NCBI GenBank assembly: GCA_031180805.1 | Contig: JAPSLL010000010.1 | Span: 40,705-104,704, forward strand | Origin: Bacillus sp. (in: firmicutes) | GTDB lineage: Bacteria; Bacillota; Bacilli; Bacillales; Bacillaceae | DNA: 64,000 nucleotides | Direction of reading: 5' to 3' | In this document: in pieces, positions 32,820 through 43,778 of the stretch | Position numbering within the stretch: position 1 is the first letter of the stretch | Layout of the letters: each line of letters opens with the position of its first letter | Program-made: the position numbers and the translations under genes | Notes under the pieces: generated by a model | Databases searched by the model: none | Seen by the model: the letters and a program-made list of their open reading frames with translations, nothing else | Told to the model about the DNA's origin: nothing

Positions 32820-33500
32820 TTATTTCTTTCGTGCTGGGTTGATACTGACCATTAATTGAAAAATAATCCCTGCTAACAAAATAAATGAGGTTGTTAATAA
32901 AGGTAAGCTTTGTGCTATTATCGGATGGGATTGATAAATACTTTGCAGCTGGTTATCATGAGCAATCATCTTACCTGCAGTGAAGGCAAGCAAGCCTCCG
33001 CCAACATAAATAAGTAACGGGTACTTTGTTAATAAATATAGAATGATTTTGCTTCCCCAAATAATGATTGGAATTGAGATAAATAAACCAATGACGACAA
33101 GTAACTTATGCCCCTGTGCTGCTCCTGCAATTGCAATAACATTGTCAAACCCCATTAATAGGTCTGCTAATACAATTGTTTGAATCGCTTTCCATAATGA
33201 ACCATGACTTTTTATTTGATTAGTTTCTTCATTTTTACCTGTAAGTAAGTGAAACGCAATATATAATAGAAAAATCCCGCCTATTAATTGTAGAAAAGGT
33301 ATATCTAATAAGGAGACTGCTATCATCGTAATGCAAATACGGACTAATATCGCTAGTAAGGTGCCTAGTATAATTGCCTTGTTACGCTGAATAACGGGTA
33401 GATTGCGACAAGCCATAGCAATAACAACTGCATTATCTGCTCCTAGGACTAAATCAATGCCAATAATGATAAATAGTGATAGAAGAAATTCCTGTTCCAT
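32820..33500 (-). CDS. yjbE: TerC family integral membrane protein
   Basis: IGIDLVLGADNAVVIAMACRNLP and DLLMGFDNVIAIAGAA motifs. Confidence 0.93.
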   Translation of the reverse strand: MEQEFLLSLFIIIGIDLVLGADNAVVIAMACRNLPVIQRNKAIILGTLLAILVRICITMIAVSLLDIPFLQLIGGIFLLYIAFHLLTGKNEETNQIKSHGSLWKAIQTIVLADLLMGFDNVIAIAGAAQGHKLLVVIGLFISIPIIIWGSKIILYLLTKYPLLIYVGGGLLAFTAGKMIAHDNQLQSIYQSHPIIAQSLPLLTTSFILLAGIIFQLMVSINPARKK

Positions 33501-34000
33501 ATATAAACCCTCTTTCAGCTTAGTAACTGCTCGTACAATTATATGAAGACATTTATAAAATATGATTTAGATTACGCTAACGATGGAGAAATTTTGTCCT
33601 ATATGTTCGTAACATTCTTTAAGAACACGCTCCATAAAGGGATAAAGCAAAGAGAATGGTAAAGAATAACTTCTACTGTTTCGTCTATTGTAGAGAAGCA
33701 TGTCTTCTTCACTTTTCTTAATGGATAGGTTAAATAACTGTTTTTTAGATTTCAGAGTTTTTTTATTTCCTTTATGCACTTTTTATCATAAAATAGGAGT
33801 ACAAGATTCAATCATCACTTTTGAAGGTTTTATTAGGTATTTGGAGAATTTTCCTGACTTTAGCAGATACCTACTAACACTTTCTCTTTACCCAAGTGGT
33901 TAAATTTTCTGCAAATTGGGTAAAGTGTAGGAAGTACAACTACCTCATTTGGAGGGAGTTGTCCCTTCAACATCTTATATAGAAGGGAAGGTTAAGAGTA

Positions 34001-34669
34001 ATGGAAATCGAACGTATTAATGAAAATACTGTAAAGTTTTACATTTCGTATCTCGATATTGAAGAGCGCGGCTTTGACAGAGATGAAATATGGTATAACC
34101 GCGATCGAAGTGAGGAGCTTTTCTGGGAAATGATGGATGAAGTCCATGAGGAAGAGGAATTTATGGTTGAAGGCCCACTCTGGATTCAAGTCCAAGCACT
34201 TGATAAAGGTTTGGAAGTAATTGTAACAAAAGCACAATTATCAAAAGATGGACAAAAGTTAGAGCTTCCAATATCAGATGAAAAACTAAAAGAGCTTCCA
34301 ATCGATGAAAATGTAGAATCATTATTAGGAAATTTTAATAAACAAGATGATGCAATTGATGAGCTTGTTGAAGAGATAGAACATGAGCTTCAATTTGTGA
34401 TCAAATTTAATGATATAGAAAATGTTATTTCCTTAGCGAAATGCTCAGTGTTGTCTGGAATAACAAATCATTTATTCTCACTTGACCAATCCTATTATCT
34501 ATTTATTGAATTTAATGATGAGGTGGATGATGATGAGATTGAGAATACTTTAAGCATCATATTAGAGTATGGACAAGAATCTCGTGTTACAATTCACCGA
34601 CTTGAGGAATATGGGAAGGTCATTGCGAAAGATAATGCATTAAAGGTAATTAATAAGCACTTTGGATAA
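34001..34669 (+). CDS. mecA: adaptor protein MecA
   Basis: MEIERINENTVKFYISYLDIEERGFDRDEIWYNRDRSEELFWEMMDEV. Confidence 0.97.
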   Translation: MEIERINENTVKFYISYLDIEERGFDRDEIWYNRDRSEELFWEMMDEVHEEEEFMVEGPLWIQVQALDKGLEVIVTKAQLSKDGQKLELPISDEKLKELPIDENVESLLGNFNKQDDAIDELVEEIEHELQFVIKFNDIENVISLAKCSVLSGITNHLFSLDQSYYLFIEFNDEVDDDEIENTLSIILEYGQESRVTIHRLEEYGKVIAKDNALKVINKHFG

Positions 34670-34723
34670 TAAAATAAAGATAATGGAACAATCGCAATAT
34701 ATAAATATCCATTATTCATTTTG

Positions 34724-34761
34724 ATTAAACCTGATTTAAAATATTAAATCAGGTTTTTTTA
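34724..34761 (+). terminator. terminator after mecA
   Basis: AACCTGATTTAAAATATTAAATCAGGTTTTTTT. Confidence 0.85.
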
Positions 34762-34931
34762 TTAATGGTTGTGACAAGATAATTTAAGATGGAGAATCAC
34801 TGAATACAAAGCGAAAAACAAAATTAATATTTGAAAGTAAAAAGGATTTCGTCTTTATCATTCCGTAGGCTAAGTACGATTAGTTTCATCTAAGTAAGGA
34901 AAAAGTAAATGAAAATAAGTAAGGTGAAACG

Positions 34932-36443
34932 ATGAAAAATATATTCCGTCTGCTGTTATTTATTGCTTTATCTGCATCAGTAGTCCTATTAACAAAAAAT
35001 CTTTGGGGAGATTTTGTTGTTGGCATCGTTAGTATTGTTTTTACATTATCAATAATCTTTATATGTATCGTTATTTTTTTAGAAAATCGTCATCCTTCAC
35101 ATACAATTACTTGGTTAGTAGTACTTGGTGGTTTTCCGTTAGTCGGTTTCTTTTTTTATTTATTTTTTGGCCGGAATATAAAAAAGAGACGACTGTTTGC
35201 AAAAAAAGGATTAACGGATGAAAAGGCTTTTTTAGAAATAGAAGGAAATCATTCTTCATATCAAGATAAAATGGCACATATGGGAGAGCATCAGCAATTA
35301 CTGTTTAAGCTTGCCCATCGATTAGGGCATAGCCCAGTCTCCTTTGGAACAAAGACAAAGGCATTAACAAATGGTGATGAAACCTTTGCCCACATCTTTC
35401 ACGAAATTAAACAGGCTAAGCATCATATTCACCTGGAATATTATATCGTGAGACATGATCAAGTAGGACATACGTTAAAAAATTTACTCATAGAAAAAGC
35501 GATGGAAGGTGTAGAAATTCGCTTTTTATATGATTCGGTTGGTTGCTGGAAGCTATCGAAAAAGTACTTAAAGGAAATGAAGGCTGCAGGTATTGAAGCA
35601 GTTCCGTTTTTACCAGTGAAATTTCCTTTACTTAATAACAAAATTAACTTTCGTAATCATCGAAAAATAATTATTATAGATGGCTCAATCGGTTTTGTAG
35701 GGGGATTAAATATTGGTGATGAATATTTAGGAAGAAATATGAATTTTGGCTTTTGGCGTGATACACATTTGTTGATAAAGGGAGAGGCAGTTAGGACGCT
35801 TCAAATGATTTTTTTGCAGGATTGGTATTACATGACAGATAAAAAGCTTTTATCACAAACCTACTTAACATCCTCAAAAGAGAAGCCTGAGCAAACTGGC
35901 GGAGTCCAGCTTATTGCAGGGGGACCTGATAATAAATGGGATGTTATCAAAAACCTCTTCTTTTCAATGATTATTTCTGCTAAACAGTCGATATGGATTG
36001 CATCACCTTATTTTATACCTGATGAAGACATACTGACAGCATTAAAGGTCGCTGCATTAAGTGGACTGGATGTTAGATTGCTTATCCCAAAGCATCCAGA
36101 CAAAAAAATTGTTTATTATGCATCACGCTCATATTTCCCAGAATTACTAGATGCAGGAGTTAAGGTATATGAATATGAAAAAGGCTTCCTCCATTGCAAA
36201 ATAATAATTGTCGATTATGAATTAGCATCGATTGGTACCGCCAATATGGACATGAGGAGCTTTCATTTGAACTTTGAAGTTAACGCATTTCTTTATCGAA
36301 CAGGAAGTACACAAACGCTTGTTAATGAATATTTAATTGATATTGACAATTCAAAAGCAATAGTTAAAGAGGAATTTTCTAGAAGGCCATTTTACAAAAA
36401 ACTATTTGAATCGACAGCAAGATTACTTTCTCCCTTATTATAA
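34932..36443 (+). CDS. cls: cardiolipin synthase
   Basis: Two TM helices and two HKD motifs (HRKIIIIDGSIGFVGG; HCKIIIVDYELASIGTAN). Confidence 0.95.
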   Translation: MKNIFRLLLFIALSASVVLLTKNLWGDFVVGIVSIVFTLSIIFICIVIFLENRHPSHTITWLVVLGGFPLVGFFFYLFFGRNIKKRRLFAKKGLTDEKAFLEIEGNHSSYQDKMAHMGEHQQLLFKLAHRLGHSPVSFGTKTKALTNGDETFAHIFHEIKQAKHHIHLEYYIVRHDQVGHTLKNLLIEKAMEGVEIRFLYDSVGCWKLSKKYLKEMKAAGIEAVPFLPVKFPLLNNKINFRNHRKIIIIDGSIGFVGGLNIGDEYLGRNMNFGFWRDTHLLIKGEAVRTLQMIFLQDWYYMTDKKLLSQTYLTSSKEKPEQTGGVQLIAGGPDNKWDVIKNLFFSMIISAKQSIWIASPYFIPDEDILTALKVAALSGLDVRLLIPKHPDKKIVYYASRSYFPELLDAGVKVYEYEKGFLHCKIIIVDYELASIGTANMDMRSFHLNFEVNAFLYRTGSTQTLVNEYLIDIDNSKAIVKEEFSRRPFYKKLFESTARLLSPLL

Positions 36444-36514
36444 GGGAGTTTTATTTTCTATTTACTTGAAAAATTCATTTTTACCAATTTGCAATCTAAT
36501 TTCAAATTTGGATA

Positions 36515-37744
36515 ATGAACGTAAATAGAAAGGAAGTGAAGCTCTTGTTTGTCGCTCAAAATGAAAAAGGAGTTTTAATAAATGTGGCAGAAAGGAAATG
36601 GACAAAGGATCTGCTAAGAAGCTTAAGAGAGCAATCTGCCTTTTTCTGTCCAGTGTGTACTAGTGAAGTAGAGCTAAGAATAGGAAATATTGTATCAGCT
36701 CATTTCGCTCATAAAAAAATTTCGGGATGTACAGAGCAGCATGACACGGAAAGTAGATACCATTTACAGGGGAAGCTCGATTTATATGACTGGCTCAAGC
36801 AAAACAAAGGGGCTAGGAATGTAAAGCTAGAACCATACCTACCTAAAATCAAACAACGTCCAGATCTATTAGTTGAAACGGGAAATGAAATGGTAGCGAT
36901 CGAATTTCAATGCTCAACGATAGATTCAAAGATTCTCGTAAAAAGAACCGAAAATTATCAAAGCTTACAAATGAAGCCTCTATGGTTATTAGGAGCAAAA
37001 AGGTTAACTCGTGTTGGGATTACATCGTTTTCTATTACGCCGTTTCAATGGCAGTTAACAAACTTTACAGATCACGGTAAGCCTCCGAAATTATATTGCT
37101 ACTGTAGCGAAACGAAGGCATTTATTATCCTAGATTCAATTATCCCCTTCTCACCCCGGTTAATTTTTGCCGCTCATCAGAAAATCCCAATCAATTCAAT
37201 TACCTTTGAGGAATTAAAGAATTTAAAAATAGACAGGAAAACATTGTATGACAATTGGTTTGCCCATGTAAAAAGATTCCGTTTACAATCTAAAAGCTTT
37301 CAATCGAAAGAATCATCTCTCCTAAATCTAACACTATATAAAGAAAAACAAATTCCAATCTTCTATTTGCCTTCACATGCTTTTCTCCCGCTTCAAACAG
37401 CCTTTTTAATTGAAACAACTAGCTATATTTGGCAAGGCTGGATTTTACTTTTTCTAGATAGATATTCAATCGGAAAGGAAATACGATTTCAGGATATTTG
37501 CTACTTTTTTAAGAATAGAGTCAAGGAAAAAGCAATTAAAATAAGAAGTCTGTACCAGACAAACATTCATTACAGTTATGTCATAAGAGAGTACTTAAAC
37601 AAGCTTTGCTCATTATCAATTTTAAAAATGACCTCGGAAAGAAAATATATGAAAATTTCACATATAAGGTGGGAAACCAATCTAGAACAAATCATTCATT
37701 ATGATAAACAGTTAGTGGAACAGGTTAACAAAATTTTCCGCTAA
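36515..37744 (+). CDS. coiA: competence protein CoiA-like
   Basis: FFCPVCTSEVELRIGNIVSAHFAH and VAIEFQCSTI motifs. Confidence 0.9.
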   Translation: MNVNRKEVKLLFVAQNEKGVLINVAERKWTKDLLRSLREQSAFFCPVCTSEVELRIGNIVSAHFAHKKISGCTEQHDTESRYHLQGKLDLYDWLKQNKGARNVKLEPYLPKIKQRPDLLVETGNEMVAIEFQCSTIDSKILVKRTENYQSLQMKPLWLLGAKRLTRVGITSFSITPFQWQLTNFTDHGKPPKLYCYCSETKAFIILDSIIPFSPRLIFAAHQKIPINSITFEELKNLKIDRKTLYDNWFAHVKRFRLQSKSFQSKESSLLNLTLYKEKQIPIFYLPSHAFLPLQTAFLIETTSYIWQGWILLFLDRYSIGKEIRFQDICYFFKNRVKEKAIKIRSLYQTNIHYSYVIREYLNKLCSLSILKMTSERKYMKISHIRWETNLEQIIHYDKQLVEQVNKIFR

Positions 37745-37805
37745 TTGAATAGCAACACTTTTTTTGAACACATTAAAAGAGAGATATTCAATTAGAGGTG
37801 ATCAT

Positions 37806-37973
37806 ATGTTTAATAAGAAGCAAAAGAAAAATAATCCTTTTCTTTTTACAGCATCATTATTAGGTACAGGTTTAGCAGCTTACTATTTGACAAAAGAAGC
37901 ATTGCAGGGAGAAGATAGAGGTACATCATACTCACCCAACCAATTTCACAATGAACGAGAGAATGACAATTAA
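37806..37973 (+). CDS. small single-TM hypothetical protein
   Basis: MFNKKQKKNNPFLFTASLLGTGLAAYYLTKEALQGEDRG...; GAGGTG RBS. Confidence 0.6.
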   Translation: MFNKKQKKNNPFLFTASLLGTGLAAYYLTKEALQGEDRGTSYSPNQFHNERENDN

Positions 37974-38008
37974 TTGGCATTGGCGGAATAAAAAGCAGGA
38001 GGTTGAGT

Positions 38009-39940
38009 ATGAGATATAGAAGAAATCTAGTAGTGATTTTTACAACATTTACATTCATTAGTTCAGTCATAACCAGCTCCGCAAATGCCATTACTAATTC
38101 TGAAGGGGGAATCACAATGTCAGAACAAACTGCAGTTAAGAAGCTTCCAGCTAGAAGTGAAATTAAAAAAGAGGACACTTGGAGATTAGAGGATATTTTT
38201 GAAACTGATCAAGCTTGGGAACAAGAATTTGCAGAGATAAAAGCTGCATTACCAAAGCTAGCAGAATTCAAAGGTAAACTTGGAAATAGTGCTGAAGAAT
38301 TATATGAGGCACTTACTTATCAAGATAAGGTCATGGAAAGACTTGGGAAACTTTATACATACGCACATATGAGATATGACCAAGATACAACAAACTCTAC
38401 TTATCAAGCATTAAATGACAGGGCTAGAAACTTATATACACAAGCTGCTAGCTTAAGCTCATATATTGTCCCAGAGCTTTTAGCTGTTGATGAAGCGAAA
38501 ATTAAACAATTTATAAATGAGAAAAAAGAATTAAAGCTTTATGAGCATGCACTAGATGAAATTAATCGTCAACGCCCACATGTTTTATCAGCTGAGCAAG
38601 AGGAGCTTCTTGCGCAAGCATCAGAAGTATTAGGTTCGTCAAGTAATACTTTTGGTATGTTGAACAATGCTGATTTAACTTTCCCAACAATTAAGGATGA
38701 GAACGGTGAAGAGGTTGAAATTACGCATGGCCGCTATATCCGCTTTTTAGAAAGTGAAGATCGTCGAGTAAGAGAAGATGCATTTAAAGCAGTATACAAA
38801 ACTTATGGTGATTTTAAAAATACATTTGCTAGTACATTAAGCGGTACTGTTAAGAAGGATAATTTTAGCGCAAAAGTCCGCAACTATGATTCTGCGCGAC
38901 AAGCAGCATTAAGCAGTGATAATATACCTGAATCAGTTTATGAAAATTTGATTAGTACAGTACATGACCATTTAGATTTATTACAACGATATGTAAAGCT
39001 AAGAAAAGATGTTCTAGGATTATCTGAAGTTCATATGTATGATTTATACACTCCGCTAGTAAAAGATGTAAAGATGGAAGTTACGTATGATGAAGCAAAG
39101 GAATATATTTTAAAGGGTCTTGCACCTTTAGGTGAGGAATACTTATCGATTTTAAAAGAAGGCTTTGAAAATCGCTGGGTCGACGTTCATGAGAATAAGG
39201 GAAAACGAAGTGGTGCCTATTCCTCAGGTGCTTATGGAACAAATCCATATATCCTTATGAACTGGCAGGATAATGTGAATAATTTATTTACATTAGCACA
39301 CGAATTTGGACATTCTGTTCATAGCTATTACACGAGAAAAAATCAACCATATCCGTATGGGAATTATTCAATTTTTGTTGCTGAGGTTGCGTCTACATGT
39401 AATGAGGCATTGTTAAATCATTACTTATTAGAAACAATTGAGGATAAACGTCAGCGTCTATACTTATTAAATCATTTCTTAGAAGGATTTAGAGGTACAG
39501 TCTTCCGTCAAACGATGTTCGCTGAATTTGAACATATTATTCATCAGAAGGCACAAGAGGGTGAGCCTTTAACACCTGAGCTTTTAACAAAAATCTATTA
39601 TGATTTGAATATAAAGTATTTTGGCAATGACATTGTTATCGACGAGGAAATTGGTTTAGAGTGGGCAAGAATTCCTCATTTCTATTACAACTATTATGTT
39701 TACCAATATGCAACAGGCTATAGTGCAGCAACCGCTTTAAGCAATCAAATTCTTGAGGAGGGGCAGCCAGCTGTTGAGCGTTACATAGACTTCTTAAAAG
39801 CAGGAAGCTCAGATTATCCAATTGAAGTTCTTAAAAAAGCTGGTGTTGATATGACATCATCATCTCCAATTGAAGAGGCTTGTAAAGTGTTTGAAGAAAA
39901 ATTAATTGAAATGGAAAAGCTATTAGCTGAATTAAAATAA
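38009..39940 (+). CDS. pepF: oligoendopeptidase F (with putative N-terminal signal peptide from ATG 38009; alternative start ATG 38117)
   Basis: LAHEFGHSVHSYYT (HExxH), M3 peptidase; AGGAGG RBS before ATG 38009. Confidence 0.95.
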   Translation: MRYRRNLVVIFTTFTFISSVITSSANAITNSEGGITMSEQTAVKKLPARSEIKKEDTWRLEDIFETDQAWEQEFAEIKAALPKLAEFKGKLGNSAEELYEALTYQDKVMERLGKLYTYAHMRYDQDTTNSTYQALNDRARNLYTQAASLSSYIVPELLAVDEAKIKQFINEKKELKLYEHALDEINRQRPHVLSAEQEELLAQASEVLGSSSNTFGMLNNADLTFPTIKDENGEEVEITHGRYIRFLESEDRRVREDAFKAVYKTYGDFKNTFASTLSGTVKKDNFSAKVRNYDSARQAALSSDNIPESVYENLISTVHDHLDLLQRYVKLRKDVLGLSEVHMYDLYTPLVKDVKMEVTYDEAKEYILKGLAPLGEEYLSILKEGFENRWVDVHENKGKRSGAYSSGAYGTNPYILMNWQDNVNNLFTLAHEFGHSVHSYYTRKNQPYPYGNYSIFVAEVASTCNEALLNHYLLETIEDKRQRLYLLNHFLEGFRGTVFRQTMFAEFEHIIHQKAQEGEPLTPELLTKIYYDLNIKYFGNDIVIDEEIGLEWARIPHFYYNYYVYQYATGYSAATALSNQILEEGQPAVERYIDFLKAGSSDYPIEVLKKAGVDMTSSSPIEEACKVFEEKLIEMEKLLAELK

Positions 39941-39956
39941 TGTACTAATATGGATC

Positions 39957-39990
39957 AGTGGAGGCAAGTTAAGCCTCCACTGATTTTTTA
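39957..39990. terminator. terminator after pepF
   Basis: CAGTGGAGGCAAGTTAAGCCTCCACTGATTTTTT. Confidence 0.85.
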
Positions 39991-40013
39991 TGGAGGATGT
40001 TTATGTGAACGAA

Positions 40014-40181
40014 TTAAAATCCCTTAAATGTTTTGCGATGATTAATAAGATATAATGTAATGAATAGTGATATAAATAATAATGGAGAAGTAATAAAAAT
40101 AGGAACTATCTCCATTAATGCTAAAATGTTCAGGAAAAACAAGATAACTGTGATCACTCCTACGATAATTATCCACGTCAA
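40014..40181 (-). CDS. small two-TM protein (55 aa), possible YizD counterpart
   Basis: TTG start behind GGGAGG; (M)TWIIIVGVITVILFFLNILALMEIVPIFITSPLLFISLFITLYLINHRKTFKGF; not in ORF track. Confidence 0.5.
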   Translation of the reverse strand: MTWIIIVGVITVILFFLNILALMEIVPIFITSPLLFISLFITLYLINHRKTFKGF

Positions 40182-40583
40182 TGTATTAATGCCTCCCTTT
40201 CTTCTTTAAAATACGGGTGATTCTATTTGGAAAACAGATTCTCAAAAAAGTGTTAAGATATTCTCCACATGTTGATGTTAGTATTCTATATGAAAGTGGA
40301 TGTCCATTTATCACGATTTTCCCCTATTTAATCTAGACACTTTTGTTAAGGGGTTGTTTTTTGAAAGAAAAGTAGATGTTATGAAGAGGTATTGCCAAAA
40401 GAGTAAATTACTTATGTTGCTCCTAAAGACCTGTAGTTATAGTTAAGGCATTTATCGGAAATCTCCCAAGATATTTGTCTTGAAAAATATAAATAAAACA
40501 AAGGATAAACGAAAATACCTTTGTATCGAAAATGGGATTTGACAAATATATGAGGGAGTTATTATGTAAGGAAATTAAAATTT

Positions 40584-40604
40584 TTTGTGAAATTTTTGTG
40601 AAAT
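40584..40604 (+). promoter_or_regulatory. tandem ResD-like boxes upstream of RoxS-type sRNA
   Basis: Two TTTGTGAAAT copies, 11 bp apart, just upstream of TTGTCA-N17/18-TATTAT promoter (40618-40647). Confidence 0.55.
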
Positions 40605-40652
40605 ACGGCGCTCGCCCTTGTCAAATTACGACAAGATTTGATATTATAAAGA

Positions 40653-40783
40653 TGTGAAATTAATCACAAAACAAACATTTACCCCTTTGTTTGACCGTGA
40701 AAAATTTCTCCCATCCCCTTTGTTGTCGTTAAGACATAAAAAAGAAGACTCTATACATTCGTGTATAGAGTCTTCTTTATTTT
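40653..40783 (+). ncRNA. roxS: RoxS/RsaE-family regulatory sRNA
   Basis: GAAATTAATCACAAAACAAACATTTACCCCTTTGTTTGACCGTGAAAAATTTCTCCCATCCCCTTTGTTG followed by terminator GAAGACTCTATACATTCGTGTATAGAGTCTTCTTTATTTT; matches remembered RsaE/RoxS core with C-rich motifs; locus next to yjbH. Confidence 0.88.
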
Positions 40784-40819
40784 CTCAGATGTTCTGTGAT
40801 TATCGTTATATTATACAAT

Positions 40820-40858
40820 AAAAAGACTGGAACATATTAGCTCCAGTCTTTTTGTTAA
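40820..40858. terminator. terminator of yjbI-yjbH unit
   Basis: AAAAAGACTGGAACATATTAGCTCCAGTCTTTTTG. Confidence 0.85.
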
Positions 40859-41736
40859 TTATTTACATATCTCCAAAAGGTTCCATGCTTTGCTTGGACT
40901 TTTTCTACTGTTTGGGAAAGGACTAATTTCTTTAATTCCTTTTCAACCTCACATGTCGTCATATTATAGACAGCAGCAATTTCTGCAGTTGCAACAAATT
41001 GGTAGTGTCTTAAAAATATTTCTAATGGAGGTGTATGGGAAGGCTTTATTTTGCTCCCGATCATCTCAAATAAAACTTGGACGTATAAATCATATGAATA
41101 AAGACCAGTAATTTTTAAACCTTCCTCTTCAACATTTTCACTAAAAAATGCGAGAGTCGGTATTTCATGAACATCCATTTCAGAAGTGATTTTTAAATCA
41201 CATTGGAGCGCTTTTGCAGCAGCTTGTGAATGAAGGTCGATTTTAAATTCCTCAACATCGAGTCCGACTTTCTCAGCAATTTCAATTAACAGAGATTCTT
41301 TAGAAACATTTTGACTTTCAATAAATAAATATTCCTGTAGTTTCCGTAAAAAGCGAAGGCCTGCTTTTCTCCCTTGTAGCTCTGCGGCTTTTATTGCTAA
41401 AGATGCTGTATAAGGTGTTGATAATGGATTTTCTAACCAAATCTTTCCGTCACAAGACATTCCTGTTCGATTTGCGGTCTTCTCCCATGCCTTTGCCAAC
41501 TTATCAGGTCTTTTTCTCTTTGTAATATTTAATGTTGCAAGACGTCCACTAATAATATGTCTAAGTGTAAAAAAGCGACCATATTCAATTTGCAGCTTTT
41601 TTATAATAGGTTCGAGAGCCCAACAGTCAGGACATAATGGATCAACAAACATATAGATTTCTAGCGGCTTATCAGGATGTCCATTACAATGTGAGAAAAA
41701 GAGAGAAGCATCCTTCATCTCACACTTTTTACTCAT
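40855..41736 (-). CDS. spxH: ClpXP adaptor SpxH/YjbH (DsbA-like)
   Basis: [28 protein letters not shown]; thioredoxin-like CPDC motif. Confidence 0.93.
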   Translation of the reverse strand: MSKKCEMKDASLFFSHCNGHPDKPLEIYMFVDPLCPDCWALEPIIKKLQIEYGRFFTLRHIISGRLATLNITKRKRPDKLAKAWEKTANRTGMSCDGKIWLENPLSTPYTASLAIKAAELQGRKAGLRFLRKLQEYLFIESQNVSKESLLIEIAEKVGLDVEEFKIDLHSQAAAKALQCDLKITSEMDVHEIPTLAFFSENVEEEGLKITGLYSYDLYVQVLFEMIGSKIKPSHTPPLEIFLRHYQFVATAEIAAVYNMTTCEVEKELKKLVLSQTVEKVQAKHGTFWRYVNN

Positions 41737-42145
41737 TGCTATATACCTCTTTCTGCTCAGAATCTTCTTCATTAGTATTCACCATATGGTGTGCAGTAAG
41801 CTGAAGTCGATGAAGGAGAAAATCCTTTATGTCACCCGTTAATCCAACATCATTCATTGCCTCTATCATACATTGAATCCAAGCATTAGCTCTTGCCGGC
41901 GTTATCGGAAACGGAAGATGTCTTGCTCTTAACATCGGATGACCGTGCTCCTCCGTATAGAGCTGAGGGCCGCCTAAATATTGTGTTAAAAATTGTTTTT
42001 GCTTTCTAGCAGTTTCAGTTAAGTCATCTGGAAAAATGGGAGAAAGCATTGGATGTTTTTGTACTTTCCCATAAAAGGAATCAACAAGGTGTGAGAGCAT
42101 TTCTTCACCTATCACTTCATACGGTGTTAGTTTTTGGTCAGTCAT
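41729..42145 (-). CDS. yjbI: group II truncated hemoglobin
   Basis: [36 protein letters not shown]...[27 protein letters not shown]. Confidence 0.93.
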   Translation of the reverse strand: MTDQKLTPYEVIGEEMLSHLVDSFYGKVQKHPMLSPIFPDDLTETARKQKQFLTQYLGGPQLYTEEHGHPMLRARHLPFPITPARANAWIQCMIEAMNDVGLTGDIKDFLLHRLQLTAHHMVNTNEEDSEQKEVYSNE

Positions 42146-42534
42146 GTTGATAGCTCCTTTAAATTTGCTAAATCATTCATTCAAACATAATTTCTTGATG
42201 TTTATCATTTATTGTTATTAAAATATGACGACTATGTTTACATAATAGTGTAGTTACACGAATCATATAACTAATTCTTTAACAATATTATATACATTTT
42301 AACAAGCGTTTCTATATATCTCAAACAAATCGCTCGAAGCATGGAATATTATGTTTTATAAACTGTTGAATAAATAGCAATGTGAAGGGATAGAAGGCTT
42401 TTAGATGTTAGTATTTACTTATAAAATAAGGGTGAAATCGTTTTACGAAATGGCTGTAATAAACTTTGTTGTTGATTTTTGCTCCAAATAACAATAGCCT
42501 ACATAATAAAAAAGTAGCCAATAAAAATAATCGG

Positions 42535-43194
42535 CTACGCTAGGTATGACTCTGTTATTTTCTTAACATAGTTTTGTGTTTCTTTAAACGGAGGAATGCC
42601 GCCATATTTATCTACATTACCTGGTCCTGCATTGTAGGCAGCAAGGGCAAGTGAGACGTCACCATTATATTTGGAGAGCATCTTCTTTAAATATTTGGTA
42701 CCACCTTCAATGTTTTGGGCAGCATCAAACGGATTTTCGACACCTAGTGAACGAGCAGTTGCTGGCATTAATTGCATAAGTCCCATTGCTCCAGCATAGC
42801 TTTTTGCTGTTGGGTTAAAACCCGACTCTTGCTTAACTACCGCACGAATCAGCTTTTCATCAATTCCATATTTTTCTGCAGCTTGTTTAATCATGTCATC
42901 GATATCACCAGAGATGCTTGTTGTATTAGATACTTCAGTAGTTGAAGTTGAATTGATATTTGTTAATGGAGTCGTTGTTTCTAACATAGTTGTTAACTCT
43001 TTTACGCTAATAGCTGGTTGCTCAGTTGCTTCGGTGTTTATTGAAGCTGAATTTAATAATGAGTTTAAAAGTTCTTGGAAATCTGATTCAAATGAAGAAT
43101 CGCTATTCGTAGTGATACCATTGCTATCTAAATTTCGAAGAGCTTGGAGCTCAAGTAATGTTTTATAGTATTGAGTTTTGATATCCAACCTCAT
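42535..43194 (-). CDS. cwlQ: lytic transglycosylase (SLT domain)
   Basis: [37 protein letters not shown]...[16 protein letters not shown]. Confidence 0.93.
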   Translation of the reverse strand: MRLDIKTQYYKTLLELQALRNLDSNGITTNSDSSFESDFQELLNSLLNSASINTEATEQPAISVKELTTMLETTTPLTNINSTSTTEVSNTTSISGDIDDMIKQAAEKYGIDEKLIRAVVKQESGFNPTAKSYAGAMGLMQLMPATARSLGVENPFDAAQNIEGGTKYLKKMLSKYNGDVSLALAAYNAGPGNVDKYGGIPPFKETQNYVKKITESYLA

Positions 43195-43778
43195 TACCTC
43201 GCTTCTTTATATTTTTGCTCATAAAAACGACGAATTTTATTTTTTGTTTGGCGGATCGGAATGGAATATTCATTTAATAATTGATGAAATGCTTCTTTTC
43301 CCTTTTCTTCATCTTGAACTTCATATTCTAATTCATAATCCTCTATATTTAAATATCGGCTATAATCTAAAACTATTAAGCCATTTTTATAATTTTTTTC
43401 GGCACGACTTGTCGTTAACGAGCCGAAATAGGTAATGGTTTGTACAGCAACTTCTAATTTATGAAGTTGTGCAACAACGGGACCTTCAGGCAGATTGCCA
43501 GATGTAATAATTGTTTGTGCCTCTTCATTTGTAAGAGCTTGATGTGTTTCTAATAATCCGATCTTTGCAGGCTCCTTTAATGTTAGGACAAACTGATTTT
43601 TCTTATTGCGAATTCTAAGTGCAGCACCAAGTTCCTTAAGAGAAAACTGAGGAGTATCAAAATAATGATTTTCTTGTAAGATAAAATCATTCTCATCTAT
43701 TTGAAATACTTTTTTAAGCTGGTTAAATTCGTTTTTAGTAAGTAGGTTTTTGAATTCTATTTCGATTTCTTGTGACAT
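43194..43778 (-). CDS. yjbK: CYTH domain protein (YjbK)
   Basis: [12 protein letters not shown] (ExExK), overlaps next gene by 1 nt; synteny. Confidence 0.9.
   Translation of the reverse strand: MSQEIEIEFKNLLTKNEFNQLKKVFQIDENDFILQENHYFDTPQFSLKELGAALRIRNKKNQFVLTLKEPAKIGLLETHQALTNEEAQTIITSGNLPEGPVVAQLHKLEVAVQTITYFGSLTTSRAEKNYKNGLIVLDYSRYLNIEDYELEYEVQDEEKGKEAFHQLLNEYSIPIRQTKNKIRRFYEQKYKEAR

Noticed and set aside
33501-33700. yybP-ykoY (Mn2+) riboswitch before the TerC gene
   Set aside because: TerC genes sometimes carry it, but no matching conserved leader or terminator is visible here.
33567-33903. Two overlapping ~70-aa ORFs between yjbE and mecA
   Set aside because: Opposite strands, no convincing RBS, no recognised domain; treated as non-coding.
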